A stretch of DNA of 64,000 nt from Bacteroidota bacterium (GTDB taxonomy: Bacteria > Bacteroidota > Bacteroidia > UBA7662 > CANHCV01), in assembly GCA_947501265.1 (NCBI GenBank), contig CANMVY010000001.1, forward strand, positions 310,001-374,000, given 5' to 3'. The first letter of the stretch is position 1. The number at the start of each line of letters is the position of its first letter. The notes beneath the pieces were generated by a model. That model made no database searches. It saw only the letters and a list, made by a program, of their open reading frames with translations, and was not told where the DNA came from. This document shows positions 1-8,640 of this stretch, piece after piece. The translations under genes were made by a program, and so were the position numbers.

Positions 1-2
1 CA

Positions 3-812
3 TTGTGGTGGAACCCGGCTGGAATTGCCCAGCTCGACTCTTCTCGATTGCACGTTTTAGCTGCCCATACCCAATATTTTGCAGATGTTCCAGTGAACGC
101 ACTAGGAATTGTGAAGCAACGCAAAGGTACCTACTTCGGCCTTTCTCTATTTTCCCTCAATACCGGTCAAATGCCGTTAACCACCGAGTTCCAACCTTTT
201 GGAACGGGGCAAACGTTTTCGGTGAACGATTTCGTGGCGGGATTAACCTTCGCAAAATCATTAACCCGCCAATTCAATTTTGGAATGACGGCGAAATATG
301 CCCGAGAGAACATTGCTGGATTGACCAATCAGAACTTTTTGGTTGATTTGGGATTTCAGTACGACATCGGTTGGCAGAATACCCGTTTTGCGGTAACCAT
401 TTCCAATTTCGGGGTCAACAATCAGCCAACGGGAACGTGGACTTCCACTTCGTTAAATGGACCGTTAACTCAAAAGGATTTCGAAGAAATGGGTGTACCC
501 GCCGTTTTCCGTTTTGGAATTGCTTGGGATGCCATTCGCACAGATCAACAGGTGCTTACCGCTACGGCCCAATTGAATCACCCAACCGATAACAAAGAAA
601 CGTTTGGACTGGGTGCCGAATACCGCTTCAATCAAGTGCTTTATGCACGCACTGGTTACGAATTCGGCATGGATGAAGCGTTTGTTCCATCGTTTGGAGC
701 AGGAATATTGATTCCTCGTTCCTTCGGAAAAATACGGTTTGATTACGGTTACCAATCCAAATCTCGTTTAGGAAATGTGCATCGCATCACCCTACAAATG
801 AATATTTTATGA
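3..812 (+). CDS. PorV/PorQ-family outer-membrane protein, 5' partial
   Basis: The gene runs in from the left edge, so its start and signal peptide are missing; position 3 is only the first complete in-frame codon (TTG). The readable 269 residues begin with the NPAGIA motif that opens UPF0164/PorV/PorQ proteins and continue as alternating beta strands of an outer-membrane barrel. They end with a terminal strand carrying the LGNVHRITL pattern seen in this family. Known members serve type IX secretion as outer-membrane shuttle or attachment proteins. Whether this one is PorV, PorQ or a paralogue cannot be decided from the fragment. Its stop overlaps the next start (ATGA), so it is probably translationally coupled to the lipoprotein downstream. 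Confidence 0.75.
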   Translation: MWWNPAGIAQLDSSRLHVLAAHTQYFADVPVNALGIVKQRKGTYFGLSLFSLNTGQMPLTTEFQPFGTGQTFSVNDFVAGLTFAKSLTRQFNFGMTAKYARENIAGLTNQNFLVDLGFQYDIGWQNTRFAVTISNFGVNNQPTGTWTSTSLNGPLTQKDFEEMGVPAVFRFGIAWDAIRTDQQVLTATAQLNHPTDNKETFGLGAEYRFNQVLYARTGYEFGMDEAFVPSFGAGILIPRSFGKIRFDYGYQSKSRLGNVHRITLQMNIL

Positions 813-2026
813 AGAAGTACTGGTGGATTTCTTGGATGTTTTTCGCGATGTTCCTCACCTCGTGCGATTTCCTTTTTGGCCGAAAAGACGATGATACCGT
901 AAAAGATATCATTACCCAAGGAGCCATCGATCCCAACTTGGTTCCCAATACGGTAGGTTATGTTCCTGTTCTTCCCACTTGGGGAGGCTTTGTACAGCCG
1001 CACGACGTGTTTGTGGGCTACGACGAAATGGTGTACATTGCCGATGATCGGGGCGTTCATATTTTGGATCAAAAAGGGACTTTGCACCGCAGCATTCCGT
1101 TTTCGGGCGCTACCAAAGTAAGTCAAGATCGACGGATGAACACCTACGTTTGCGCCCGAATTGCCTACAACAACAACGGCACAACCTACCAACTTCCAGC
1201 AGTTTTTGTACTGCGAAACGGAAGCGGCACCAATCCCGAATTCATCGACACCCTCATTCATCCATTCTGCGATAATTCGCGGAATAACACCAACTTCCGA
1301 GGCGTGCTTGACGAACAAGTGGAATTTGCAGGGGTTTCGTTTATGCACGATAACACCTTTTATTTGGCACGTCGCGGGCCCACCAATAGCTTAACGTCCT
1401 CTGCTCGCCCCGACAACTGCGTGTTGTCTTTCGATGCTTTCCGCAACAATTCCGGTTACGCACAAGGGCTTTCTCCCGTGGGAACCAGTTTAAAAAGTTG
1501 CCTCTCACCCACGGGCATTACCACTTTTGCCTCGCCACCTCAAGTGGCTTTTGGAATGAGCCAAAGCACCGATTTCCTACTGCTCCAAGGCGATCCTGCA
1601 GCCGAGTACAAAACCCTGTGGATTAAGAAATTTGAAGACCCCGATTTGGGGATTCAATACACCGAAAATCCTGGCATGTTGAATTTTGACACCAGCAAAA
1701 GCAGTCGTTTCCTTTACGATTCTTATCGATTTGGGAAACCCATGGATGTTTGTTTTGCTCCCGATGAAACCCAGTATTTATTTGTGGTTGATGCCGCGAA
1801 AGATTCGGTTTTTCAATTTACTTTCCGCGGCTTTGAAGGGGTGAATGCTCCTCCAACGTTTACCGACAAAAAGCAAATCATCGCCAGTTTTGGAGGAACA
1901 GGAAGTGGCCCAGCCCAATTTAGAAATCCGGAAGGCGTCGCCTATTTCAAGCGAGTGTTGTATGTGGCCGATACCGGCAATGGCCGCATCGTTCGTTTCA
2001 AACTTTCAACCGATTTGGAGCGATGA
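809..2026 (+). CDS. NHL-repeat-like beta-propeller lipoprotein
   Basis: This 405-residue protein starts with a short hydrophobic signal and a lipobox ending at Cys19 (FLTSC), so it should be a lipoprotein. The body contains repeated propeller-like segments, such as VYIADDRGVHILDQKG near residue 72 and a C-terminal NHL-type repeat with the pattern GPAQFRNPEGVAY followed by LYVADTGNGRIVRF. NHL propellers usually act as binding scaffolds, so no enzyme activity is suggested. It overlaps the PorV/PorQ-like gene upstream and the TrpF-like gene downstream by four bases each. A job at the outer membrane beside the porin-like protein is an inference from this order. Confidence 0.75.
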   Translation: MKKYWWISWMFFAMFLTSCDFLFGRKDDDTVKDIITQGAIDPNLVPNTVGYVPVLPTWGGFVQPHDVFVGYDEMVYIADDRGVHILDQKGTLHRSIPFSGATKVSQDRRMNTYVCARIAYNNNGTTYQLPAVFVLRNGSGTNPEFIDTLIHPFCDNSRNNTNFRGVLDEQVEFAGVSFMHDNTFYLARRGPTNSLTSSARPDNCVLSFDAFRNNSGYAQGLSPVGTSLKSCLSPTGITTFASPPQVAFGMSQSTDFLLLQGDPAAEYKTLWIKKFEDPDLGIQYTENPGMLNFDTSKSSRFLYDSYRFGKPMDVCFAPDETQYLFVVDAAKDSVFQFTFRGFEGVNAPPTFTDKKQIIASFGGTGSGPAQFRNPEGVAYFKRVLYVADTGNGRIVRFKLSTDLER

Positions 2027-2487
2027 TTCCGAAGTTTTTCAAAGGCATTACCCATTTGAGCGACGCCCGATTTGCGGCTGCGCAAGGGTTCGATTACATG
2101 GGATTGAATTTGGATTCCCAAAGCGGCGGAATTTCTTTGGCCGATGCCCAAGAAATATTGGGATGGTGTTCGGGTCCGTTGTTGGTGGGCGATTTTGGCC
2201 ATTCTCCAAAAGCTGCAGTGGAAGATGGCATTCAACACCTTCAATTGGATGCGGCGATTGGTACGAATATCCCTGCTGAATTCCCCGTTTTCACCGAACG
2301 TGAAGGGCATTGGATTTCTCCTGAGGGTTTAACCTTCATGGTTTTTTCCGGAAAAGCCGATGAGCTTTCCACCTGGATCGCCGAAAATCAGCCCGAAGGA
2401 ATCATTTTAGAAAGCTTGCAAGAAGAAAAAGTAGGACTTCGGGATTTCAACGATTTGATTGAAATTTTAGAAGTGTTGGAGGGTTAA
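2023..2487 (+). CDS. TrpF-like (phosphoribosylanthranilate isomerase) pseudoenzyme
   Basis: This 154-residue protein resembles the first two thirds of phosphoribosylanthranilate isomerase. It has KFFKGITHLSDARFAA where true TrpF has KICGIT plus a helix, then a YMGLNLD strand, a SLADAQEIL helix and an IQHLQLD strand in place of VQLHG. The catalytic cysteine of the KICG motif is replaced by lysine. The protein is about 50 residues shorter than TrpF and lacks a recognisable C-terminal phosphate-binding GG motif. No other trp gene is nearby. It is translationally coupled (ATGA) to the NHL lipoprotein. The fold assignment is fairly good; isomerase activity is unlikely, and the real role is unknown. 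Confidence 0.6.
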   Translation: MIPKFFKGITHLSDARFAAAQGFDYMGLNLDSQSGGISLADAQEILGWCSGPLLVGDFGHSPKAAVEDGIQHLQLDAAIGTNIPAEFPVFTEREGHWISPEGLTFMVFSGKADELSTWIAENQPEGIILESLQEEKVGLRDFNDLIEILEVLEG

Positions 2488-2578
2488 CGAATGTAGAAAT
2501 GAACATGGTGGAGGGTAATTGAAACAGGTTTAATGAGGTAATCAACTCCATCTGCCGAAAAACTTATTGTTTCCCTTA

Positions 2579-4186
2579 TCACTTTTTCAACTTCCACACC
2601 TTCTCTACCCCATCAACATTCACCTTCAATACATAAATTCCAGCAAGCAAATCTGCTTTGGAAATATTCATGTTCGTTGAAAAAACCGTCTTTTGAATCA
2701 TCATCCGACCTTGAATATCGTAAAGAGAAACAGATACTTTACCAGAAGGTAGATCGATGATTTCCCAAGCATCTTCAAGGTTAAGAAGTTGCGTTTGATA
2801 AAAATTTGCTTGAGTACTCAAACTCGAAAACAACTGAATCACCAATCGATCCCCCGCAGCTTTATTCGTAGGAATGACAATGGAATCGGTTCCGCCGCTC
2901 CAGAAAAAGGCAAGGCTACTGGTACTGTTTGGAGGAATAACAGTGGTTCCCGGACTCATCCATAAAAACCCATTAGCGGGCGAATACGACCCAGATCCAC
3001 CTAAAATCAAGGTGTCGGTGCCGGTGTTGTAAATGGAAATCCGGTGTTCATCGCTTGGTGTTGAACTGAAGGTTCGTTGTGCACTTACCCAATAACTTTT
3101 GCTGCGAGGAAGGTCGGAATTGGTAGATAACATGCCCATCCGATTCAACAATTGCGGATAATCCACCAACGGATTTCGATTCCCTTGGGCACGTGCGATG
3201 TCGTTGTTTCTGCGAACATCAACAGCATTGGGTGGAAACTGATTGGTCCACGATTTCAACGTGGATTCTTGAGAAGTTAAATAGTTGATTTGTACCGTAG
3301 AATTACCCCCGTACATGATCCCAAAATACAACATGGCCCTAGCAACGGCGCCTTTGTGAACATCCCGCGGTTCAAAAACTCCGCCACCTAGTTTGCTTCC
3401 TCCTTGACTCCATGTTGGCGCACCCAAAACCACTCCGAAAGGAGTATTGGCCCGCTGGTTGTTGGCGTTGTTATCGGTTGGAAAAAGATGATGCATATCG
3501 GAAAGCATGGGCGATGCCGAGCTGAAAAAACCTTGCGGAAAAGTGTGCTCGCAGTTGAAATCGTTCGGGGTATTTTGAACTTGAGTTCGGGAATTAAAAC
3601 CAGAAATTTGACGGCCGGTGTAAACGCATTCCAAGGTATTGGTAGCTGCTCCGCGACCATTCGTTGCCCAGTTATCAAACCTCAAATACATGCTGTCGCG
3701 GGCTTCGTTGTACGAAAGCACCCGAAGTCCTTGGTTCATTTTGGTGCGCAATGCTTGCTTCAACGCCTCACCGCTTAAATTGGTTGACGTTGCGTAGTAA
3801 GCATTGGTGTAAACGCCGTTTCCGGAAAGAAAAACCGGACGAGAAAAAGCCCACCCTGCACCAACCGTGGTTTGAACCATCATGGCCGTTTCATAACGAA
3901 CATTGTGCTTGGGAGCAAAACGAACGTGAACGGTACGAGAACCGCCTTGAGGAATCGTAAAATCTGACGGAGAAACCGAAAAGGCGGTATCTTGAAAAAT
4001 TCCAAAAAATTGAAGCTGAATGCGAATCGAACCATTGAAATCATTGGTGATGGTCACCGGCAAGCTATCGCGAGAATTTTCGTTTAACGTTGCGAAATTG
4101 AGTTGGTTCACCGATAAACGAAAAGGCACATTGCCCAAAACCGAAATCGACATTAAAATCAAAAAAAGTGCGAAAATGTTTTTCAT
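2579..4186 (-). CDS. Secreted endonuclease I with T9SS C-terminal sorting domain
   Basis: The 535-residue product has an N-terminal signal peptide (about residues 1-18), then an ASPM/SPD-2/Hydin-like beta domain (about 20-125) with the RTVHVRFAP signature. The endonuclease I (EndA/NucM) catalytic domain covers about 130-350, and its metal/His centre is visible as NCEHTFPQ (about 212-218) and DMHHLFPTD followed by two conserved Asn (about 230-245). The last 75 residues form a type A T9SS sorting domain (SLYDIQGRMM, IYVLKVNVDG, ending VWKLKK). It probably degrades extracellular DNA for nutrients after export through T9SS. It lies on the minus strand downstream of lptD with a 33-base gap; no clear promoter of its own is seen. 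Confidence 0.88.
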   Translation of the reverse strand: MKNIFALFLILMSISVLGNVPFRLSVNQLNFATLNENSRDSLPVTITNDFNGSIRIQLQFFGIFQDTAFSVSPSDFTIPQGGSRTVHVRFAPKHNVRYETAMMVQTTVGAGWAFSRPVFLSGNGVYTNAYYATSTNLSGEALKQALRTKMNQGLRVLSYNEARDSMYLRFDNWATNGRGAATNTLECVYTGRQISGFNSRTQVQNTPNDFNCEHTFPQGFFSSASPMLSDMHHLFPTDNNANNQRANTPFGVVLGAPTWSQGGSKLGGGVFEPRDVHKGAVARAMLYFGIMYGGNSTVQINYLTSQESTLKSWTNQFPPNAVDVRRNNDIARAQGNRNPLVDYPQLLNRMGMLSTNSDLPRSKSYWVSAQRTFSSTPSDEHRISIYNTGTDTLILGGSGSYSPANGFLWMSPGTTVIPPNSTSSLAFFWSGGTDSIVIPTNKAAGDRLVIQLFSSLSTQANFYQTQLLNLEDAWEIIDLPSGKVSVSLYDIQGRMMIQKTVFSTNMNISKADLLAGIYVLKVNVDGVEKVWKLKK

Positions 4187-4219
4187 TGCATTAATGAGTT
4201 AAAATGGAAGATTTGGTTG

Positions 4220-6820
4220 CTATCTAAAATCGTAAAATTCTCTTCGGCGGGTCAGTTTTAGGTCGCTCAACAAGGCCGACTTTGGTTTGAAAGTAACCAT
4301 GTAACTCTTGTTGAATCCAAAAGGAACCACACTCAAAGAAAGATCCCAACAGTGCAAATCTCGGTACAAAGTAAAGACCGAAGAAGTCATTTTTTTCACG
4401 GTGAAATCGTAGCCCGAATTGAAACCCAACTTGAACTTCGGGGTAATGGCCACGTCTCCATTCACCACCACCGTTTGGCTAACCGTTCCTTTCAATGCGG
4501 GTTGAAATCCTTCTTGAAACCTGAGCACATAATTGAAGTTAACGCTATAGGGAACCGAGAAATCCAGGTAGGCAAATCGGTTGCGTTCCACCATTTGCTT
4601 CTCCTCTTCGCTACCTTCAGAAGATTTCTTCTCCTTCCCTTTTCCAGCGAATCCGCCGCTGAACGTTAGCCCAGCATTTTGCATTCTCGCCAAGCGGCCA
4701 TCTTGCTGAAATTGGTATTTCTGAATGCGAACACCGCGCTCGTTCCTCTGGTAAACGTCCCAATTGGCATCGTACTGAACACTGAAATTTTTGCTGAAAT
4801 TGGTGCGGCCGTTCAACGAAAAATTTCTCCATTGCAAACTATCGGCCGCAAAATTGTACCCGCCATTCACCCCCAAAAAGTCGATGACTTTGATTTTCTT
4901 TTCGTGCTTTACCGTATCTGCCTTCGAAAAAACCTTGGCTTCCACCACATTCCCCAACGAAAAGTTCAAACTACCGTCTCTTCCTGCCGATGGACCACCC
5001 TTCAAACTCTGCTCAAAGATGGAATACATTCGGGTGGTTCCCGCCGTATCGGTTTGTACCGACTTGAAGTATCCGTAGGAAGCCGCCGAAAAATCGGGAC
5101 GGTACGAGTAAAAAATGCTCGGAGTAACAACATGACGAATCGCTTTTAGCTTTCCACCAAAATTATACATGCCGTAAATCATGGTGGTTAACGAAGTTTG
5201 AAAACTGTAATCGCGGTTGGCAAAAAAACCTTCCAAGGTATCTGTTGCAACTTTTTGTCCGTCCCAACTTTTCGAAATAGCCTGTCGGTTCCAGCGTTCA
5301 TTGAACGACAAAGCAGGCGAAAGGGTGAAAAACCGAAGCGGATTTTTTGACGTACTTTTCCCCATTTTTATGCTGGTACTTATGGGAATGGAATGCGTTA
5401 TTCCGCTCCTCATTTCCGATAAAATATTGGGCTGCAGCAGAGCGGAATCGAACGTATTGAGCTGATTGCTCAAGTTCATGTTGTAGCTCACCCCAATTTG
5501 TTCGTACCACTTTGCTTCACCCACTTGCACCTTCTGCTTGAAGGGAAAAAAACGATTCACGTTGAAATTCGCTTCAGGTAGAAATATATCAAATTGCTTG
5601 GTTTGGGTATTTTGACTATGTCCGCCACTCAAACTCAGGTTTCCAAAAGCGCCGAACGACTTGGAATACTGAATGCGGGAATTGAGGGAGTTTTGTTGAA
5701 ATTGGTTGGTACCGAACGAGTTGTTTCGCAAAAAACCGGAAGTTCCCGCCTCAACGTGTGCGCCAAACGTTGTTCCCGGATTGGCTTTTGCATCTTGTTG
5801 GTGATCCCAGGTAATACGAAAATCGGGCTGCACCCGAAAATCGGGACCCTCGGGATCGCCGAAGCGAAAACGAGAATAATTCAAACTGAGATTTCCTTGG
5901 TAACGATAACGTTTTACGTAGGTAGAACTCAAACCAACTCGATAAGACCCCGTGGTGTACAAATCGCCTTTCAAACTCAAATTGAAATACGGACTTCCTC
6001 CGTAATAAAATCCGCCATTCCGCAAAAAGTACCCTTGACTGGGACTGAATCCGGGTTCGGGCGGAAGAAGTCCGCTTCGGTTTCCTTTCTTTTGTGGGAA
6101 AATCCCAAATGGAACTCCCACAGGGGTTTTCACACCCAAAACCACCAAATTTGCCGGACCAAAAACCACCAGATTGTTGCGCATGACCTTTGCCTTTCCG
6201 ATGTTGAAATAAAAGTGCGGATGATCGGCATTGCAGGTGGTGAGTTTCATGTTTTGAGCGAAGTAGGTGGAATCGTTTTCCATTTTCGCCACTTTCGCAT
6301 GCAGATAGGCTTCCCCGTCGTGGGCTTTGCTGTTCCAAACCTTGGCTTTTTTAGTTTCAAACTGATACAGAATTTTATCGGCATCCATGGTTTGATCGTC
6401 GGAAACGAAATGGGGGAATTCAATTTTTTTCCCGAGCGAATCGAAGGGCTCGGCCAACAGGGTTTTCTTTTTTCGATCGAGCACAATGTGGCCGGCCTGA
6501 AGTTGAATGGTTTGGTACTTCACTTCTGCTTTTTTCCACAAATGAATGGATTCCTCGGCTTGATTCATCACCACAGAATCGGCCGAAGTACCCAAAACCG
6601 GTTCATTGAAATCGGTTCCCAAAGTAAATGTATCCAGCGGCGGTACAGAAAATCGAATGGAGTCAGGAAGGGTTTTAGGTTGCACAGTTGGAATCGCGGT
6701 TGTAGAAACTGCTTTTTTTCTTCCTTTTTTGGTTTGATTTTTGTTGGGTTGCCCAGAAATGTGAACAACACACAGAAAAAAAACGAAAATGGTGCAAAAG
6801 AAATGATGAAAACGAATCAC
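4220..6820 (-). CDS. lptD: LptD-like LPS-assembly outer-membrane protein
   Basis: The product is 866 residues with an N-terminal signal (about 1-23). An OstA-like periplasmic part follows, including the stretches VQYQ/TIQLQAGHIVLDRKKKTLLAEP and KVWNSKAHDGEAYLHAKVA. After it come LptD core motifs such as GVPFGIFPQKKGNRSGLLPPEPGFS and a long C-terminal beta-barrel. In LptD the N-terminal jelly roll receives LPS from the Lpt bridge and the barrel inserts it into the outer leaflet. The length fits Bacteroidota members of the family. It is divergent from the amidase gene at 6890, and the two -7 regions overlap in the 70-base gap. Confidence 0.85.
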   Translation of the reverse strand: MIRFHHFFCTIFVFFLCVVHISGQPNKNQTKKGRKKAVSTTAIPTVQPKTLPDSIRFSVPPLDTFTLGTDFNEPVLGTSADSVVMNQAEESIHLWKKAEVKYQTIQLQAGHIVLDRKKKTLLAEPFDSLGKKIEFPHFVSDDQTMDADKILYQFETKKAKVWNSKAHDGEAYLHAKVAKMENDSTYFAQNMKLTTCNADHPHFYFNIGKAKVMRNNLVVFGPANLVVLGVKTPVGVPFGIFPQKKGNRSGLLPPEPGFSPSQGYFLRNGGFYYGGSPYFNLSLKGDLYTTGSYRVGLSSTYVKRYRYQGNLSLNYSRFRFGDPEGPDFRVQPDFRITWDHQQDAKANPGTTFGAHVEAGTSGFLRNNSFGTNQFQQNSLNSRIQYSKSFGAFGNLSLSGGHSQNTQTKQFDIFLPEANFNVNRFFPFKQKVQVGEAKWYEQIGVSYNMNLSNQLNTFDSALLQPNILSEMRSGITHSIPISTSIKMGKSTSKNPLRFFTLSPALSFNERWNRQAISKSWDGQKVATDTLEGFFANRDYSFQTSLTTMIYGMYNFGGKLKAIRHVVTPSIFYSYRPDFSAASYGYFKSVQTDTAGTTRMYSIFEQSLKGGPSAGRDGSLNFSLGNVVEAKVFSKADTVKHEKKIKVIDFLGVNGGYNFAADSLQWRNFSLNGRTNFSKNFSVQYDANWDVYQRNERGVRIQKYQFQQDGRLARMQNAGLTFSGGFAGKGKEKKSSEGSEEEKQMVERNRFAYLDFSVPYSVNFNYVLRFQEGFQPALKGTVSQTVVVNGDVAITPKFKLGFNSGYDFTVKKMTSSVFTLYRDLHCWDLSLSVVPFGFNKSYMVTFKPKSALLSDLKLTRRREFYDFR

Positions 6821-6839
6821 CCGAAACGACTTACCCTTT

Positions 6840-6847
6840 TATTTTTG
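6840..6847 (+). promoter_or_regulatory. -7 promoter element (TATTTTTG) of the amidase gene
   Basis: TATTTTTG is an exact match to the Bacteroidota TAnnTTTG element. It lies 42 bases before the amidase start codon and inside a TTATTTT/AAAATAA inverted repeat centred on GTAC. Confidence 0.55.
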
Positions 6848-6889
6848 TACAAAATAACGGCATTTTCTTGGTTTAAGCGTGAAAAGACG

Positions 6890-7669
6890 ATGAAAAAATC
6901 CATCTTTTTGATTTTCGGTATCATTGCATTGAGTTTGATGGGGTTCAGAGCTACCAATCAATCCATTCGTAAAGTACGAACGGTCGTGATCGATGCCGGC
7001 CACGGTGGCCACGATGCTGGTTGCAAAAGTGTATCTGGGAAGTACGAAAAAAATGTAGCCTTGGATGTGGCTTTGTTGGTAGGAGAATACCTCGAGAAAA
7101 ATTTCCCGGATTTAAAAGTGATTTATACCCGCAAGACCGACACCTTCATTGCGTTGTACCAACGAGCGAACGTTGCAAATCGGGCAAATGCAGACGTTTT
7201 CATTTCCATCCATTGCAATTCGGGGAAAAGTGCCAAAGGAACCGAAACCTTCGCCCTCGGAGTGCACCGTTACGAAGAAAATTTAGAAGTGGCGAAACGC
7301 GAAAACGGCGTTATTCTCCTCGAAAAAGATTACCAAAAACACTACGACGGGTTCGATCCAAAAGAACCGGAAACCATGATTTTCCTCGCTTCTCAACAGC
7401 AACAATTCCAAAGTGAATCGCTTTTGTTGGCCGATTTCATCCAAAAACAATACATCGAACACGCGAAACGCGGCAGCCGGGGCGTTAAACAACAAGGCCT
7501 TGCCGTTCTCGCAGGCAGCAACATGCCCAGTGTTCTTACAGAAATAGGATTTTTAACACACCCCGACGAAGAGAAATTCTTAACTTCGCCTGAAGGAAAG
7601 CAATACGTGGCCGGATCCATTTATCGCGCCTTCAAAAACTTCAAACAATCCATCGATTCTAAAAAATGA
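6890..7669 (+). CDS. N-acetylmuramoyl-L-alanine amidase (Amidase_3)
   Basis: This 259-residue zinc amidase cleaves the lactyl-amide bond between MurNAc and L-Ala of peptidoglycan. The zinc-binding elements are visible: IDAGHGGHDAG, the YEKNVALDVA helix with its Glu, ISIHCNSG and the catalytic TEIGFLTHPDEE. An N-terminal hydrophobic segment (about 3-20) suggests export to the periplasm. The open frame extends far upstream to 5594, but that part is antisense to lptD. I place the start at the ATG at 6890, directly before the signal peptide and downstream of a TATTTTTG promoter box. The stop overlaps the MlaD-like start by four bases. Confidence 0.88.
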   Translation: MKKSIFLIFGIIALSLMGFRATNQSIRKVRTVVIDAGHGGHDAGCKSVSGKYEKNVALDVALLVGEYLEKNFPDLKVIYTRKTDTFIALYQRANVANRANADVFISIHCNSGKSAKGTETFALGVHRYEENLEVAKRENGVILLEKDYQKHYDGFDPKEPETMIFLASQQQQFQSESLLLADFIQKQYIEHAKRGSRGVKQQGLAVLAGSNMPSVLTEIGFLTHPDEEKFLTSPEGKQYVAGSIYRAFKNFKQSIDSKK

Positions 7670-8640
7670 ATTTTAAAAACCATAAAGAAGTTCTCATCGG
7701 CGCTTTTGCGGTCATTATTCTTGCTTGCCTCTTCTTCGGATTTTCTTATTTGCAAGGAAGAAGACTCTTCTCCTCTTCCAACCAATTCGTGGTTATTTAT
7801 TCGAATGCTCAAGGACTAAAAACCTCCAATCCCGTAATGAAAAACGGATTGCAAATCGGATCCGTTATCGATATTAAACTCAATCCCAAAAATCCAGAAC
7901 AAATCATTGCGTTGATCGATGTACAAAGAAGCGTAGATGTTCCAAAAAATACAGAAGCAACCATCATTTCAGCCGATTTATTGGGTGCGAAAGCCATTGA
8001 ATTGAATTGGACTCCGTCTTCATCGGTGGCCGAATCGGGCGACACACTTCTTGGTAAGATTGAAAATTCCCTTTCCGATAAAGTTTCAAAAGAAATCCTT
8101 CCGGTCAAATTGAAAACCGAGAAAATGTTGGGATCCCTGGATACTCTCATTCTCAACATGCAGCACCTGTTTTCTGATGAAGCCATGAGCGGAGGAATGG
8201 GAAGTGTTCAAAAAACCCTCATCAATTTGGAAAAATCTTCCGAAACACTGAAAGACCTTTTGTTGGCCGAATCGGGTGCTCTGAAAAAAACCATTTCCAA
8301 CTTGGAATCGGTTACCACCAATCTTCAAAAATCGAATCAAAACATCACTTCTATCACGGCCAACACCGCAGCAGCTACCGAAAAATTGGCGAAATCCGAT
8401 ATTGATGGAACGGTTAAAGAACTGAAAGCGGCCTCTCACGCCTTGAACCAAATGCTCGGTCAAATCAATTCCGGACAAGGTTCGTTGGGAGCTTTGGTGA
8501 AAAACAAAGATTTGTACGACAACCTCAATAAAACTATTTCCGACCTTAATCGGGTCGTGGCCGATTTGTATAAAAATCCGAAAATTTACCTCGGCCCGCT
8601 CGGAAAATCGGGCAAGAAAGCCGATCGCATGCGCAAGTAA
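7666..8640 (+). CDS. MlaD-like MCE-domain protein
   Basis: The 324-residue product has one N-terminal transmembrane anchor (about residues 9-30, followed by FSYLQGRRLFS). An MCE/MlaD domain follows at about 38-115, with VVIYSNAQGLKTSNPVMKNG and the GAKAIELNW ending. The C-terminal part is helical and predicted coiled coil (about 150-310). MCE proteins form hexameric rings that carry phospholipids between inner and outer membrane with an MlaE permease and MlaF ATPase. Neither partner gene is in the window. It overlaps the amidase by four bases and the following gene by one base (TAATG), giving an envelope-maintenance operon. Confidence 0.85.
   Translation: MNFKNHKEVLIGAFAVIILACLFFGFSYLQGRRLFSSSNQFVVIYSNAQGLKTSNPVMKNGLQIGSVIDIKLNPKNPEQIIALIDVQRSVDVPKNTEATIISADLLGAKAIELNWTPSSSVAESGDTLLGKIENSLSDKVSKEILPVKLKTEKMLGSLDTLILNMQHLFSDEAMSGGMGSVQKTLINLEKSSETLKDLLLAESGALKKTISNLESVTTNLQKSNQNITSITANTAAATEKLAKSDIDGTVKELKAASHALNQMLGQINSGQGSLGALVKNKDLYDNLNKTISDLNRVVADLYKNPKIYLGPLGKSGKKADRMRK

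Noticed and set aside
5594-6889. Long open frame upstream of the amidase start
   Set aside because: It is antisense to lptD, its residues look like shadow coding, and the promoter box and signal peptide lie at 6840-6947. The start is ATG 6890.
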